A DNA stretch of 64,000 bases from Albula goreensis. Lineage: Eukaryota > Chordata > Actinopteri > Albuliformes > Albulidae. The stretch covers positions 30,042,832 through 30,106,831 of the forward strand of contig CM040746.1 in the NCBI GenBank assembly GCA_022829145.1, in the 5' to 3' direction. Shown here piece after piece: positions 9,195-23,400 of the stretch. Each line of letters opens with the position of its first letter. Position 1 is the stretch's first letter. Both the position numbers and the translations under genes were made by a program. The notes under the pieces are model-generated. The model was not told the DNA's origin, ran no database searches, and saw only the letters and a list, made by a program, of their open reading frames with translations.

Positions 9195-11640
9195 TCCCCT
9201 ATACTGTACACTGACAATGGCAATATCATCTACTATGTCCCCCATCTTAACGGTAATCACTGAAATATCGAACTGGCGCTGGCGCCTGCTCAAGCACGCT
9301 GCAGGCGGTGCAGCCTAGCGCATCTCGCTTTGCCGCTCGGCTTCCGCTAAATTTGCTTAGCCTTTTCAATTTTCTGCTCTTTGTCTCTTGCTTCTTCCTG
9401 CCACCCCCTCCCCCAACCCTCGTTCTTCCGTCTCTTCTCTGTCCATAATTTCATAATTTGGGTGATGCACGTTTCTGTCAGGTCATGCGGAAATGCTGTG
9501 TAGGCATACACAGACAAATTATATGTGTGTAAACATATAAAACATTGAATAACTAATGACTGACATAAAATATGAAATTGTTTATAATATTAAAGACAAA
9601 TGTGAACAGGTCATTCTGTAAAATGTGTTCAGGTTTACTTATTGTATAATTAATATTGTTCCATTTGTTCATCTTTGTCGTGTTAGGTTTAGTCTCCTAT
9701 TTCAGTAAATTTTCATACCATACATATTGACCGAATGCTTTGGAATGTTTATGTTATTATCTAACTTAAACTCTACATTAAACTATAAGTTGAAGATGAA
9801 CCACTGCACACATACGTTCTTTACACTGTTGTACTAGGGTTAAGTAAAATAGTAAGTTATGACAGTACACAACCTAAATCACTTCCACAGTATTTTTTGA
9901 AAGTATCGAATATCAATTCATAAGACGAATTACAGATAATTTTATTTATTGATCCATTTATGAGGAGACCATTTCATTCTTTGGGGAAGTTATCTTATAA
10001 TACTCTCGAAAACGACGTTTTAAAAAGTTAGTATTAACTGGCCAAAGTTATGTAATCATTAATAATCAACCAATTTCAAAGGTAACCAGTCTCTATGACG
10101 AAATATTAAAAATCACTGCAGTTCGACCTCCATTCCAAGCTGACTGCACCTCTCTGGAGTTAGTTTTAGTATAACGCAGATCGCTTTCTCACAAACCATA
10201 GCCTAAAATGTCAATAAATAGAGTGTTACAGACAAACTGATCAACAGAATTTAAGAGCTGCCGTGTATTGTCAGATGTAAGAGCTGTCTGCACAGTGGGT
10301 TTATCATATTCTAGTTCTGGTGCTCCAGTTTAGATTGAACTTTAATCGAATACATAATTACAATTATACTTTTTAAAAAAACGTAAATTTTAATGAAGGA
10401 CACATTTTAGTATGACAATAATTCAAATCATGTGTCAAAAACTAAGAGAAATTGTTATGGGCAGATCAATGTTTGGGACTAGCCAGTGCTATCAGTCTTA
10501 AGATCTCCAGACTGATAGAAAACAAGAAAGCAGTTCACAAGATTGTAGTTCACAAGAAAGAATCAATAAGTCTGAATGAGGTAGAGAAGTTCTGTCACAA
10601 TGAGTAATCAAAAATACATCATAAGTGCTTTATGCCGTGAAGGTGGTCTTTAATTGTCATTAAAGGAAAAAAACTTTCAAAGTACAGCTATAGACACAAA
10701 ATGGTTTTGTTTTCATTTAATTCAGTAATCTGTAAAATTATCTGGTGTTGTCCTGTGTGGTTTAGGAACATACATTTATGTATTTATTTGATGAGAAGCT
10801 CGATTAATTAAAGCCAACAATTGTTTCGGTCCTGTAAAAACCAGAATAAATGTGAAGGCCACTGAATGTCCATACTCTTGCCATATATATATAAACTCGT
10901 ACTTGCACCAATTTTAAGATTGATTCCATTAACTATGACATGTTAAATTATTTAGGGACAGAAAGCACATTGCCCTTTATTCTTCTGTTCTCAGCAAGGG
11001 TATTTTTTCTCCATAACTTGCCTGGCGTTTTTTAGTAATAGTGTGACCCCATGCCCAACACTGACCGGTTTATCTGAGCAAAACATACATACAAATATGA
11101 TTACGTGATTTGAGTAGCAGGCTGGGCTTTTACTTATCATGTGGGGGTGGGGGGTTACCTAGTAATCGGGGTGCTAAGAGGCCAGATCCTCATATAATGC
11201 TTCAGTATTATGGGCTGCCACTTAGCAGTAGAACGGATCCGGCATCTTTTCAGCATCCTCTCACGCCAAGTGACTCACCTCCTCTGTGTCCGCTCGTCCA
11301 CTTTAGCAAATTATGTTTATATGCTCGAAGGTGAACTATGAAGTGAAAATTTTAATGTGGTCGATATTTAGATTTCCTTTAATCATAATAAAAGATGAAA
11401 AACACGAAGAATAGCAAACACAAGTATTTGAGGATGAAGTATTCAGTGGGCTAGGCCAAATAGTAAGATCAAGCTTTGACAATAATATGCAAATCTGTTT
11501 CAGAATTGTTTCAAAATCTCGACCTGTTCTCTAAACTGAAAAATTAATATAACACAGCTGTTTACACGAATAAAAAGGGCAAAATTAGACAAACAACTGA
11601 CAATTACGTATTTACACGGGAAAATGTGTCATACCATATA
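9195..11640. other. non-coding, upstream of vgf
   Basis: A CpG-richer patch at about 9270-9360 (GGCGCTGGCGCC and a weak REST-like motif at 9295-9315) gives way to AT-rich sequence with no convincing gene, RNA or repeat. Confidence 0.4.
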
Positions 11641-11644
11641 AATA

Positions 11645-11970
11645 ATTCAAATTGGCAGTGGCTGCCGCGGGCTGTTATTCAGAATACGAAACGAACTGCA
11701 CCATGTCTGATTTTTACTCGACTCGGCTCTTGCTGAATGGTTGATGGTAGTTTCGCACCCCCACACACTTCTATAGGTCGGGATCTCCACCTTCTCCCTG
11801 ATAAGCAAATCGTGCCTCGGGAAACCTGCTCTGGGGATGTGGGGATCCGTGTTGCCGACTGCAGATATGGGGCAGGACAATATTTCTTTTCTATCGATGC
11901 AGATCGCAATCACTTCTCCTCAGCGGTGCGTTTCAACTTTTGGGAGTATGCCGGACTTCCTTTGTGGACT
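11645..11970. other. GC/CpG-enriched non-coding block
   Basis: Stands out from AT-rich flanks, with many CpGs and frames open in several registers. No recognised protein or structured RNA. May be a conserved regulatory element or an old unmethylated island. Confidence 0.35.
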
Positions 11971-13209
11971 GTAATAGCCAACATTGCAATAGAAATAAGA
12001 ATGAAATCACCCATATTGATACCTGCTATATAAACATTTTTAATAAGTGTAGTTGTGGCTTATGAGGAATATTCGGTTTCTCATTCATCCAGTAATACAC
12101 TACATTTTATGATATGCAACCATTGTGTGTGTTTGAACCTTTAAATAGTCTCTTCGCTTCGGTCGTATTATGCCGTTTGTTGCTCATGACGGTTTATGAA
12201 CAACTCCCTGTATGTGGCTTTCACACGGGCGAGATAAACTAATGAAACGTTTCTCAGACAATTGCAAAATGTCTGTCTGTGTTATTTAAAAATTAGCCCT
12301 GACACTGAACATGCTGCAAAACCGTATCCATAGCGTATCCTCAACGCCTGCCCCGTAGGCTACCGTCTGTCTCGTAATTCTGAATAATATTCACATTTGA
12401 ATCGTTTAACATTTGCATATTTGCATAGTTTTACATCTAAAATTGGGGAACACCTACAGACCTGCTCACATCACTTAACCTCATTCACAAAAACGACAGG
12501 AGCAGAAGAGTGAGGTTTGCAGTTTCTCTACATGTACATCACACTGACTACAGAGCCGCGATTATTAATTTCTCCCTCTTCGTAAGCCTCGAGTATGTCC
12601 CAATTTCCTTAGGTCTGTATGTCATTGCTTTAGATTTGTAACAATTTCCAGGACTGAATGATAGATACCATTCTCCCTTCTCCCCAGTTGTTTTTTACTT
12701 AATTTCCAAGGAATTAATTGATGTAAAAATGTTTCTAAGTAAAAAATAAGCTTTACATATGTTTCACAAAAACTATATAAGTATTGTTCCAGCTCAAACT
12801 TCTTATGTTTTCCTGTAATTGTTCATTCAACTTGGCCCTGTGTTTTTTTAAATCTTGCCAACTCATTATGTTCCTTTAAATGTTTTGTGTCACATCAAAG
12901 AGACAAATCCCTTAGTGTGTGTAAAATCATTTGAATGACTTGAATAATTGGCCAAACAAATGAAATCAGTCTCTATAAGGAGTATGTCAATCCCTCCCAC
13001 AATACTGAATTACAGAATATGTATGCGCACCCACATATAAATGCAACTGCTAGCTATGTATCAAACAAGGCATTGTAATGCTTGAACTATGAGAGGGGAA
13101 GTTTATTTTAATTTATCTGACTTATCTAATTTAACTTGATTATCAGTGGAAAGTCTGAATGGTTAAAATTGGCAGATAATGTTTTAGTGATGAGATATTT
13201 CTGTTTTTT

Positions 13210-13235
13210 TCTTTCTTTCTTTCTTTCTTTCTTTC
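13210..13235. repeat. (TTTC)n microsatellite
   Basis: About six TTTC units. Confidence 0.9.
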
Positions 13236-13388
13236 AGGTAGCTAGGTAAATTGGCTTTTCTTTTCAATTTTGTGTAGCTATTTTAGCATCTAGCTGGCAA
13301 TCCAGTTGTTTACCTCATAAAACTGATTTGTGCAGCCTAACTTGAACCATTGGGTTAGCCAATTGCATTTGCTTGTTAGATTTTTTTT

Positions 13389-13430
13389 TGTTTGTTTGTT
13401 TGTTTGTTTGTTTGTTTGTTTGTTTGTTTT
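13389..13430. repeat. (TTTG)n microsatellite
   Basis: About ten TTTG units after an oligo-T run. Confidence 0.92.
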
Positions 13431-14939
13431 TAAATCTCCCTACATTCTATTCTTTAGCAATAGTGTCGTGACATGTCTTTTAGCCTAACTTAGATTTCTC
13501 TAAGTTATGCAGTTCTTATGTTCTGCTGTACATGCTTTGTGTATATCGGTTTGTCAACAGTATTTTCGATGTAATACATGAATTGTAATGAAAAGCAATG
13601 AGCAGAGGGCTGAATTTTCAACCAGTAAGTGTAATATCTCTGGCAAATTGACAAATGTGTATAATGAAAATTCAGTGAGTTATAGTCTAAAGTGACACAT
13701 ACCTATCTGGCCACCTCACTCTGACTCTGCAATTTTGGTGACATTACAGAAGGTAATCTTTATGTATATAGAATATAGCGAGTGATTTTTCCCACATTAC
13801 TATGTGTTGTTTTAGTACTCCCATGAATGTTGATTCAAATAAATATGTTGATTTGACTCTAGTTGTTTTTTTTTTTAAGTCATTGGAAGCCACTATACCT
13901 ACTGTAAGTCAATATCAGCAGCAATGTGTCTTATGCCCTCTAATGGTTTGGGGTGGAATGAGCTAGCAGTAAATTGATAGCAGTCTCATGCTAGTGTTAT
14001 GGCCCAGCAAAAGTAGCCAATGGTGAAAATAAAACACTTGTTGTGTTGCTAGGTAGCTAGCTAAATAGGCAGTTTCATACTGTTATCCATCGATATGAGG
14101 TTAAGAATAGCATGTTACTAACTGTGACATTGACTGGTTGATTTGAAGTGTTGGAAGATAGGAGCTTTATTGACTATTATAATGAAATACTGTATTGTTA
14201 TGTGTCAATATCAAGAAAGTTTTTGTCCATGAGTATGCATTTAGTTCAGACCCCCATGGCCTTCACTATAACAATGTAACAACTAAATTTTATCATGTTA
14301 GAATATGTCCTACTGGCTCAAATAACAGCAAATTTGCACATCTTTGCACTGTATGGACAAAAAAATGTGGGATTGTTTGCCTAAATTCAGGCATAGGGAC
14401 CCACTACACATGTTCATTTTCGTAACAGCCGATCGTTGATCAGTTAAGATTGTTGAAAACATTTTAAGTCCTGCCGTCATCTTTTTTTTTTCTTAAACTC
14501 GTTGTAGAACAATACACATCTGGCTTACTGGCAATTGAACTGCCAGTGAACTCATGCCTGTCACTAAACTTTTCCTCTGAATTAATTTCCCCCTGGTAAT
14601 TGATTTTGGTCCTGGTATTAGGGCATGTCCAAGTATTAGTGAAAAGCACTCGACCTGCTCCCTTTCTCGTTGGGCTATATGATAACGGGGGCATTTAAAT
14701 CATTATACATTACAACGTTCAATTTGTTGTTCTCATGATTAAGGTTGCCCCCTGACTATACGTGACCTTTTTTTCGTTCTATTTTATTCCTCGCTATATA
14801 CAATAGACCTGTTTCACAAATTGCCATTTTTTTAAAAGCCAGCTAACTTCAGGCTAATTCCTTGGTTTTCAAGCTGGATGATTTTGATCTTGATTTTACA
14901 TTCACTTCCTCCACTTAAAGTTGTCCCTTAAACTTTGCT

Positions 14940-15330
14940 GTCACCCAGAGGGATTCGTCTTTTGGAACTGTCTTATTTCTCCAGCTTTTAGGCCATATTC
15001 TTATTTTCCTAATAAACAAGTCGCTGGTCCCACAAGCGAGAACGCATTCTTAGCAAGAAAGCGAAGGTGGTGACGGATCATCTCTACTTTTGGCTTCGAC
15101 TAGAAGTAAATGAGGCGATACGAGCTCAGCTGTGTTTCCCTTTATCAATCTCTTTCTGCTGCAGCCATCCATTGGCTCTGCGGTTCCCTCCGTGGGTGCA
15201 GGCTGAAATTAATCCATTTATAATCAAAGGAGACAACCAGCGTGGGAGGGATGCCCTGAAAATTGCAGCCAACGCGCGCCTCGCAAGGGTATGCTTCTGA
15301 GGAAGATGCCACTGCCGCAGTTTATCCTAC
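14940..15330. promoter_or_regulatory. candidate conserved non-coding element
   Basis: A moderately GC-rich, CpG-containing block with dense binding-type motifs: a CCATTGGCT box (inverted CCAAT), GAAATTAATCC (homeodomain type) and ATAATCAAAGG (TCF/LEF type). The 77-codon open frame has no recognisable protein features. Function is inferred only from composition and motif density. Confidence 0.3.
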
Positions 15331-15800
15331 CGTTTGCACTACACATCGTTGCGGCAATGCAGTGTTGGCTCCTCTATACTGCCAAAAACCATAAAAACCA
15401 TCAGGATGAAGAGACAATTATGTAATTTAGCTCCTAATCAAATATATTAGTTTGATGGTAAATAAAAGAATACATTAAAACTTTCCAGTAGTACTTTTCT
15501 TCGGTATACTTCAAGGACGACTCCAATTAAAAATAAATCTTATGTGAATATTTACTTTTTACTCTTCACTTAGCCAGACTTAGCACAGTAGTTACCCAAT
15601 ATTAGTTGCAGCAACGAATCAACCACAGCTATCTCCTGTTACTTATAAAGGATTGACAAGCTTGCAATATTCTGCGTGCTCCTCAAATAAATATGTTCCG
15701 TGTAAGAAGAATTGGGCATTGTGTATAAAGTCATTGATGAAGAAAAAATGGGCCCACCGCACACTTGGCAATCGTTTGTATCACCAGCCAGCGGTTACTA

Positions 15801-16341
15801 ATGGTTCCCAAACTCGGTTCTTAGGACCCACTCTGCATTCCGGTTTTTGTTACAGTCGATTTGTTGATATAACAATGTTGCCGAAAAAATGTGTTTAAGT
15901 TCTACCACAATTGCTTTCCCGTCAACAATTTTTAACACCATGCCGGTTTGGTTTGTTGTCAGTTGCTATGCCATTGACCACCATGTTCTTCACAAATTGT
16001 TTTGCCTCTGTGACCCACGTTTAAGACCAAAATGATTTAACCTTCCAGTTCATAATTGAATGAAACATTTTAACATTTCTCAGGAAATCAGTTGTAATCT
16101 GGGACATTACAGAAAATGAAAGCCTCAGCTGATATGATTGAATAAAAATCCTAGGATGTGAATGCGGGACATGTAGCTATTACTACTGACATGCATGAAT
16201 ATTTCTGACAGAAAACCAGACATCATGGTATGAAGAGGGATAATCACCCTACATGTAACATTCCCTTCTAGGGGTGATATTGTGGGCCTCAACAAACAAC
16301 GGCCTCAAAGAATGTTTCCTCAGTTTGGGAAACATTGTTCT
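15801..16341. mobile_element. DNA-transposon-like element with inverted ends
   Basis: The left end reads ATGGTTCCCAAACTCGG. The right end (16317-16341), reverse-complemented, reads TGTTTCCCAAACTGAGG, giving imperfect inverted ends around 541 bases. The left part (GTTCCCAAACTCGGTTCT, then GGACCCACTCTGCATTCC) resembles sequence I associate with dispersed fish repeats. No transposase frame, so a non-autonomous or decayed copy. Confidence 0.4.
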
Positions 16342-16344
16342 AAA

Positions 16345-18178
16345 CAAGGCGACTGGGTGTTCAGCATCTCAACACAGGGGGCAGTCATAGCTTACTTTCT
16401 ATACCAAGGTTTCTCACATTAGTTTCTTACTGGCCTTGTTTACTGGTTTTGACTTCAAAGACTCATCTAACTCATGTATGTCTTTCAGTTGATACATCAC
16501 ATCCTCTGGTGTGACAATGGAGCTGCACAATGATACAAGACAGAATATTGCCATTTGAGTAGAAGTATGAATACTGATATTTTGGTTCAGTGTTCTTCAT
16601 TTTAAAGCAATTTCTTATGTACCATGATGAATATTCTGCGTTTATATTTCTTAGAGGGCAGGTCAGAGATATGATGCTAACAATCAGCTGGCTTCTGTGG
16701 TGCAACAACAAAATTTGCATATATGCTCTGAAATAAAATAGCAGGGATGGGTAATGAACAAAAAAGTACACACCAATGTGAATTCACTAAGGTGTACTTT
16801 GTGGCACCATCATGTTCATGGCAGCAGCTGCTTTTGACCCAGGCAGACATTTGCATGCAACTTGTTGCTCATTTTGTTGTACTGCTTGTTTTGACTTACT
16901 CTTCAAATGAATTCAAGTCCTGGATGACAGACTGGCCCACTTTGCAGAGTAGGTCTTACCCTCTGTGCCAGTGTCATCTTAGACACTAATTCTCATGAAA
17001 AAAATCAAGCAGTTGAGCCATTTGATCACAGAGGTTACTGCAAAACGCTCTCAGGCAATCACACCTCACCAAAAGTTTTCCCATGGGTCACACTTATCAT
17101 AATAAAAAGTGCCTGTTTAGCATTATTTTACATGACTGTGTGCATGTTGAGATATTATTTTGCAAAATGGCCCAATGGACTTATCCTGAAGTTGTTTTTT
17201 AGTTATATATTATATCACATAGCTTGGAAATGGTGTTTTGCAATGATCCAGGTTGAAAAAATTTACATTTCAGGGAAAGTACTAGTAATTAGAAAATGTA
17301 AAATATAAGTCAGTTTTTCTTACTTCCTCCTAACACAAGTTTCCACATACCATGACTTATGTTTTTGTGTATATATTACAAATGTGACACCTTTATCCTG
17401 TTTGTAGAGTTATTGAGCAAATGGAGAGGCATTTGGTGAAGTGATGCATTATCAGTCTTTGGTTCCATTTTGGTTGGGTAATATGGCGGAGGAAGCTTGA
17501 CTGAAGTGGCCTTCAGTTGATGGATGAGCCACACTGTGTGTGTTGTTCTGTGTTTTGCATAGATCTCTTTCCCTTCATTTAACCTGGAATTTTCCCTTTT
17601 TTTGTACACTGAATGAATCATCCAAGACAAAATGATTGATTGGCTAAAAGCACTAACCAATATTGATTCTTTGCAAAAACTCAATGTACAAATCCAGCTG
17701 GTAAGATTGTAAAAGACTATCACATCTTTAAATATGTCTAGTCAATGAGAATGCCAGAAAATTGGCACAGTTTCATAATATATGAGATATTCTCACATGC
17801 AAAATGTTAAAAATTGCTGTGTAATAAATGATAATGTAGCAAATAATGCAATACCACACGTATTGCTGTGTAATTCTTAATTATTATGTCGATGTTTTCT
17901 GCCTGCTTTACCAATTGTTATTCAAATGCTTTGTTAGTGTTTACTTTCTCAGACATCTTTATTCCCACAAATGAGAAAAAAGTCACACCAGAATTGTGGA
18001 AACCAAGAAAAAAAGCAAGCTCAATTATCCATGCTTGTCTGACTGTATGGTAAAGGGATGATATGATTTTGAAGATGTGACAGTGTCTTTATTTTGTGTT
18101 GGAAGGGCAAATTAGTTAGTAAAACCACACACATACACATACACACATACACACACACACACACGAACATTCGTGCAT

Positions 18179-18222
<44 letters not shown>

Positions 18223-18224
18223 GT

Positions 18225-18258
<34 letters not shown>

Positions 18259-20020
18259 GTGCACACACACACACACGCACACACACACAAGCTTAGACAA
18301 ATGCATCAGAGTCCTCAAAGCCTCCTTGTAGAAATGAAATTCTTATCAGTTATCAGCGCAGCACCCCACTGGAAGGGAAGTAATTTGAAAGGCACTTTAT
18401 ACTGGTAATTTTCTGGCATGACTCATCTTCTACACCCGCCGTATTGAGCCCACCATCCGCTTCAAGGAAAGATAGAAAACATGTCTGTATGCGCACATAC
18501 ATGTGCATCTTTCCAGATAACAGTGAAATGGATAAAAACTTCTATCTCTGACTAGTAAAGCATTAATTTTTATCTGGACAACAATTTTCTCAAAGCCAAG
18601 TCATAAGAATCAGACCCAAGCACACACGCTAATCACCTTCAATTACTCTGGCCTTCTACCATCAAAAATAGACCACAAACCCACAAGCCTCTTTCATACC
18701 ACAGAAACCTCACATCAGAGCGGTAGAGCTGAGGCCCTGTTCCATTCAGTTAGAGGAACTATGAAAACATCAGGATGGGGATTAGATAAGACTGCTGAGA
18801 GCCAGTAGAAACAAGATGACAGTGTAGTATGTACAGATCAAATAGTGTTAGCGGTTTGGCTAATTACTTGGCTGTCTTGACTGTACTGGATTTTCCTTCT
18901 CTTAGACCTGCCTGGATCTCAAGTTGTTTTTCTCTTAATTTTGCTGTTGTGGTATTCAGTACTTTTGTGATCTACTGAGTGTATTGTTGGATTTGTGTTG
19001 GTGGAATCCTTAGCAGTCTACTTACAATCATCATGGTTAAATAGCTGCAAAAAACAACAGTTTAATAAATGGAGATGCATTTCAGGTTAAGTTCAGGTAA
19101 TATTTGCACTGCCTCTTAATTAGTGATGGTGATGAAATTTGGTTACTCGGCAGTAAGGCATCTGGAAAAATGCTGTTATTGAATATTACATCATAAAGAT
19201 AAACACTTTTGCCTGAATATGTTTGTTTGACTGAATGTAATAGCTTCTATTGATGCAGAAAGTGGCGGATGCCTCTTCTTTCACTTGCTTTGCTTGGCAG
19301 CTAAGATGGATTGAGTTGGCATATGCATAATTGTAATATGGTTGTGTTTTCAGTGTCCAGATAACTACCCTCTGTTTAGCACATGAGCCATACATTTATT
19401 TTTTGTTTTATATATACTTTATTTAGATACTTATACTCTGTTTGATACAATTTGCATTGTATTTTATGTGTCATCTATGTTTGCATAGTTTCATTCAACA
19501 TAAAAACTGCAATTAGTGAAATGTTAGTCATTGCAAACCATAGAAACATAATTGTCTGTAGGCATTGTAAGAAATGCTTGTGGTTGAATCATGTTGAGCG
19601 GCAGCCTTGTGTTTAAGAACTCCAGTAAAAGCATAATGAAGGAAATAATTATCCAAACAAATCAACTGTTCTGCTGGACTGAAAAACCAAAGCTTCACAC
19701 TAAGAATCTCCAAGTCCGGAATTTAAAATGCTAAGGGTTGCAAAACCTTATCGATCCACTCTTGTTCCACAGGGTGGTGGTTTGTTTCAGAGACGTATGC
19801 AATAAGATGGCCTGCATTGCATTCTTAGCTATAGAGGGTGTTAACATAAGATCTTAATCAGCAGGGTTTTTAATAGAAGATTATTTATGGGTCCAGGCAC
19901 TAAAATATTTCAACAGAATATTTTATGGACAAAATTCCTTACTTTCAATCATTTTAATGTTAAGCAAGTGGATTTTATTATTTCAGACTCCAAGACTTAC
20001 TTATCAACGTAAATCAGAAT
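16345..20020. other. non-coding interval
   Basis: AT-rich, no supported gene. Holds the large CA repeat block at 18117-18290. Confidence 0.4.
18117..18290. repeat. compound (CA)n block with higher-order unit
   Basis: CA runs are interrupted by the repeated insert CAGACGTGCACA (near 18219 and 18255) and one GAACATTCGTGCATGC segment. Part of the block therefore duplicated as a longer unit of about 36 bases. Confidence 0.85.
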
Positions 20021-20021
20021 A

Positions 20022-20300
20022 TACAGTCGATTTCAAAATTATTGGAATCCTTGGTGGTGATAAGCAAAATGAAGTAATGAGCTATATAAAATGCTAAAAT
20101 ATATGGGAAAACTATGTTTGATATTCTTATACAAGTGTCTTTTTAACATGTGATGTATTTTTTAACTAAGAACTTGCTACAGCCTCTCTTGGTGAGGACA
20201 TCCACAGTGAGCCTGTTTCTATGAATAGGGCTAGAGAAACCATATGGCGGTATCTCGGACCATTTCTCCTTTCAAGTACACATTTGATCATCACTTAGGT
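20022..20300. mobile_element. possible Tc1/mariner-type relic
   Basis: Starts ACAGTCGATTTCAAAATTAT and continues TTGGAATCCTTGG, a pattern familiar from ends of fish Tc1-like elements. Further on, TATCTCGGACCATTTCTCC resembles internal sequence of such elements. I found no matching inverted end and no transposase frame. Family assignment is tentative. Confidence 0.35.
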
Positions 20301-20479
20301 TAATGAGTCAAATTTGAAACCTGAAAATATGTCTGGGTGATCCTGTACATTTTCAGTCCCAAATATCCTCCTCCACTGCCTTAATGGTGTCATGTGATCC
20401 ACGCTAACGCTAAGACTGTTTTTCACCTGCTTTGAGGGTTTTTATTTATTTTTCATTCTCAGCCATTTTCATCCATGAT

Positions 20480-23400
20480 TCATGAGGGAAGTAGTTCATT
20501 CAGGAACCAACATGAAGTCTTTGCTTGGAATCAAAGGATCCCCTTAGGGTCTATCACTACTGCAGTACATGTTTCAGACCTGACATTTAGCCAGCGGAAG
20601 GTTGAGTTTCATGTTGTTATTGTCAAAGGTGTCTTACTCACACAAGCAAACACTCACATGCATGTGTGTGTCCATGTCCTTCTGCATATACCACTTTCAT
20701 CCACTTACATAGTCACTCAACTTAGGTGTCATGTCACTTTGCACAGTGTAACCTCCTAGAGGAGAAATCTTCCCAAAACAGCTGATGGATATATCCAAGG
20801 GACAAGCTTCTATCACTTATTTGGTTTTTATTTGAGAATAAAATGGGAATAGGGAACTGTTTGGATGTTTCAGATTTATTCTTGACTGAGCAGCTTAGCA
20901 GGATGAATCTAGCAGGTTCCACTAAGACTTTGCCAAGTCTCCTTCGGAGGTCCAAAACTCAGATGCCAGTGTTGTAAATGGAATCAATAGTATTATTTTA
21001 GTAAATTAAAATGTGTCATTCATTTTTATCAGTGTTCTCATTTTTGGAACTTTATGACATATCTAAGAAAGCAAGTTGAAAAATATTCTGCGAGACAAAT
21101 CATAACAATCCACTAGAGTCATTATTTTCTTGTCTTGGGCAAAATATTACAAAAATGTAAAGACCATAGTTTCCATAGTGCCTAGCTGTATGCAATAACT
21201 GTAAGAGTTGAGGTGTACATGTTTATTAAGTGCAGGATAAGAAGACACTTGAGAACGAGGGAGGAAAACAATTCTTAATACCTGCTATCCTGCTGTTACA
21301 GAGGTGTCAATAATTACATTTCTCAGGCCAATTCTCACCTCTCTGCAGACTTTCAATGGCATATCCATCCGAGTGGATGACTGCTTTACCACCCATGACA
21401 AACATTGCATTTTAAAATAGGCTTTTACTCTTAAAAATGTATCTTAATGACACATTTTTAGATATTTGAATGATTGAAGAATATTGCTAATTCAGGCAAA
21501 ATACTGAGAGGCTGGGTACTACAAACATTACACAGATAAGTAGCTATTCACATATCTGCCATAAACTATAATTGATTTTCTTGCTCATTGTCACTTGCTT
21601 TGCAGTGTGCATAGATAATACCAGGGCTTTCCTTGATCCTATACATTTTTTAGTGTATAAATGTAATGCATTGTGAAGGGTAAAGAGAAATGAAAGACAT
21701 GAAATTGAATACTGGCTCGCTGGCACTGTGGCTGAGAGAGGAGAGGGTGATGAGATGGGGGAGAGGCCCTGTGGGGTGTGACGGAGCCGGGGAGGAAAGC
21801 CAGAGTACTGGAAATGATGAATGAAAACTGAAGTGCAATTCTGCAATAAGATAAACACAGCCCAAGCAAGCTCACCTACATGAACACATAAGAACCACCC
21901 ATGTGCGTTTGTGGGCATATGTGGGAAATACATATTGACATCTTCACTGCTCAGAAATCACCAAATCTGCATGTAAACATGGTTGACAGAAGACATAAAT
22001 CTCTTTCAGTTTCAACCCAACAAATGGCTGTGGTTCTAATAAATCAAGAGGAGTGGATTATGTATTTTAGAAACACCCAAATATTATCTGAATAATTGAA
22101 ATAAAGAGAGGTATGTGCAGTAAAAATTTAAAGATCAACCATAGTACTTCTAATGGTTTGAATATCAAACTGATCAAATATACAGAATAAAAATGAATCA
22201 ACTTTAGATATATTTTGGAAAAAACACAATGAATTTATAAACACAATGAGTTTATTTCAGTTTATGAATTTGAATTTCAAAATGTAAACAAACAAACTTT
22301 CATTTCTCAAATGAAAAACAGTGCACCTTCACTTTGTTTCAATTTAAATTGAATGAAACCAACTATCTCAAAAGGAGAAAAACACAGAACATAAACAGGT
22401 GTAAATCAATAAGTGATGACAAAATATAAACATCATGAGGCAGACATTGGTTTAAGTTTTTATTGTTAAAATATTGTATTGCATATTTACAATCCTAACA
22501 AAAGACCATTGCATTGAACATATTTGATGACAGGTGAAATTAAAAATGTTATTGGGTAGTAGACATAAAGTTGCAAAGTTATTGGACTGTAGCATAACCT
22601 GAATGCTTGTTATCTGTGCCACTCAGAAAAGGCCCTCATACATTGACATATAATGCTGCAGGTGACCTGTTCATCTCCACTTTAATTTGATTCTTTAGAG
22701 AATGTAATTAGTCTTTGTAGTAATGTTGTGGAACCATTTTAAAATTTTCAAACAACAAAATATTTTTAATATATAAAATAGCCTCATTCTGTGACTTCAT
22801 TCCAGCTCAAAAAATTTGTATTCGCATTCCCGATTTGCATAAAGAATAATTCTTAATTTTCAATAATTTGTTGTTCATCCACCGGAGTGATATCATAAAT
22901 AACTAGCAGTACATCTGGTGAGGGGCTGCAGCTGATGTGGCTGGATATTTTCAGTGCATGAATCTGGACAGGCACTTGTCACAGCCTGACTACTTGAATG
23001 TGTCGCAGTCGGCGAGGTGTGTTTGAATGCTGATGTTATTGAACTTGACGATTTACTGCTTTGCCTAGTGCAGCGTCGCTGGACCATCTCCCACGCACTT
23101 TCACCCCCCGCTGCACATGTGTGGGTGGGGGTGGGGAAACTGCCACTGCAGCGCCCTGAGGAGGCCTGGACCTTCTGTCACTGTCTCATGCTCCAGGATT
23201 CAGGAGAGAGCAGGCAAAATACATCATTAACAGTACATAATAACAACAACAACAACAACAACAACAATAATAATCATCATCATCATCATCATCATCACAA
23301 TCACAACCACATCATAATCATTTCATAATATAAATATTTCACTTCCAGAAGTGTACCAAAATGTATGCAAATACTTGAATAAAAAATGTTTCTTTACTTT

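Larger units (their letters stand above)
11971..14940. other. non-coding interval
   Basis: AT-rich with scattered CpGs up to about 12600. No supported gene. Contains the (TTTC)n and (TTTG)n repeats listed separately. Confidence 0.4.

Noticed and set aside
9096..9293. 65-codon minus frame ending in a donor-like CCAG|GTAAAA
   Set aside because: No recognisable domain. It overlaps the promoter-like duplicate, so chance is likelier.
11800..11860. U4/U1 snRNA-like words on the minus strand
   Set aside because: Similarity covers only about 20 bases. The 5' end, Sm site and terminal stem were not found.
13389..13430. CRISPR-like regular repeats
   Set aside because: It is a simple tetranucleotide array without spacers, and the genome is vertebrate.
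18021..18408. Cys/Val and His/Thr repeat frames
   Set aside because: Pure translation of (CA)n/(GT)n. The same applies to frames at 41133-41687, 50372-50781 and 59060-59416.
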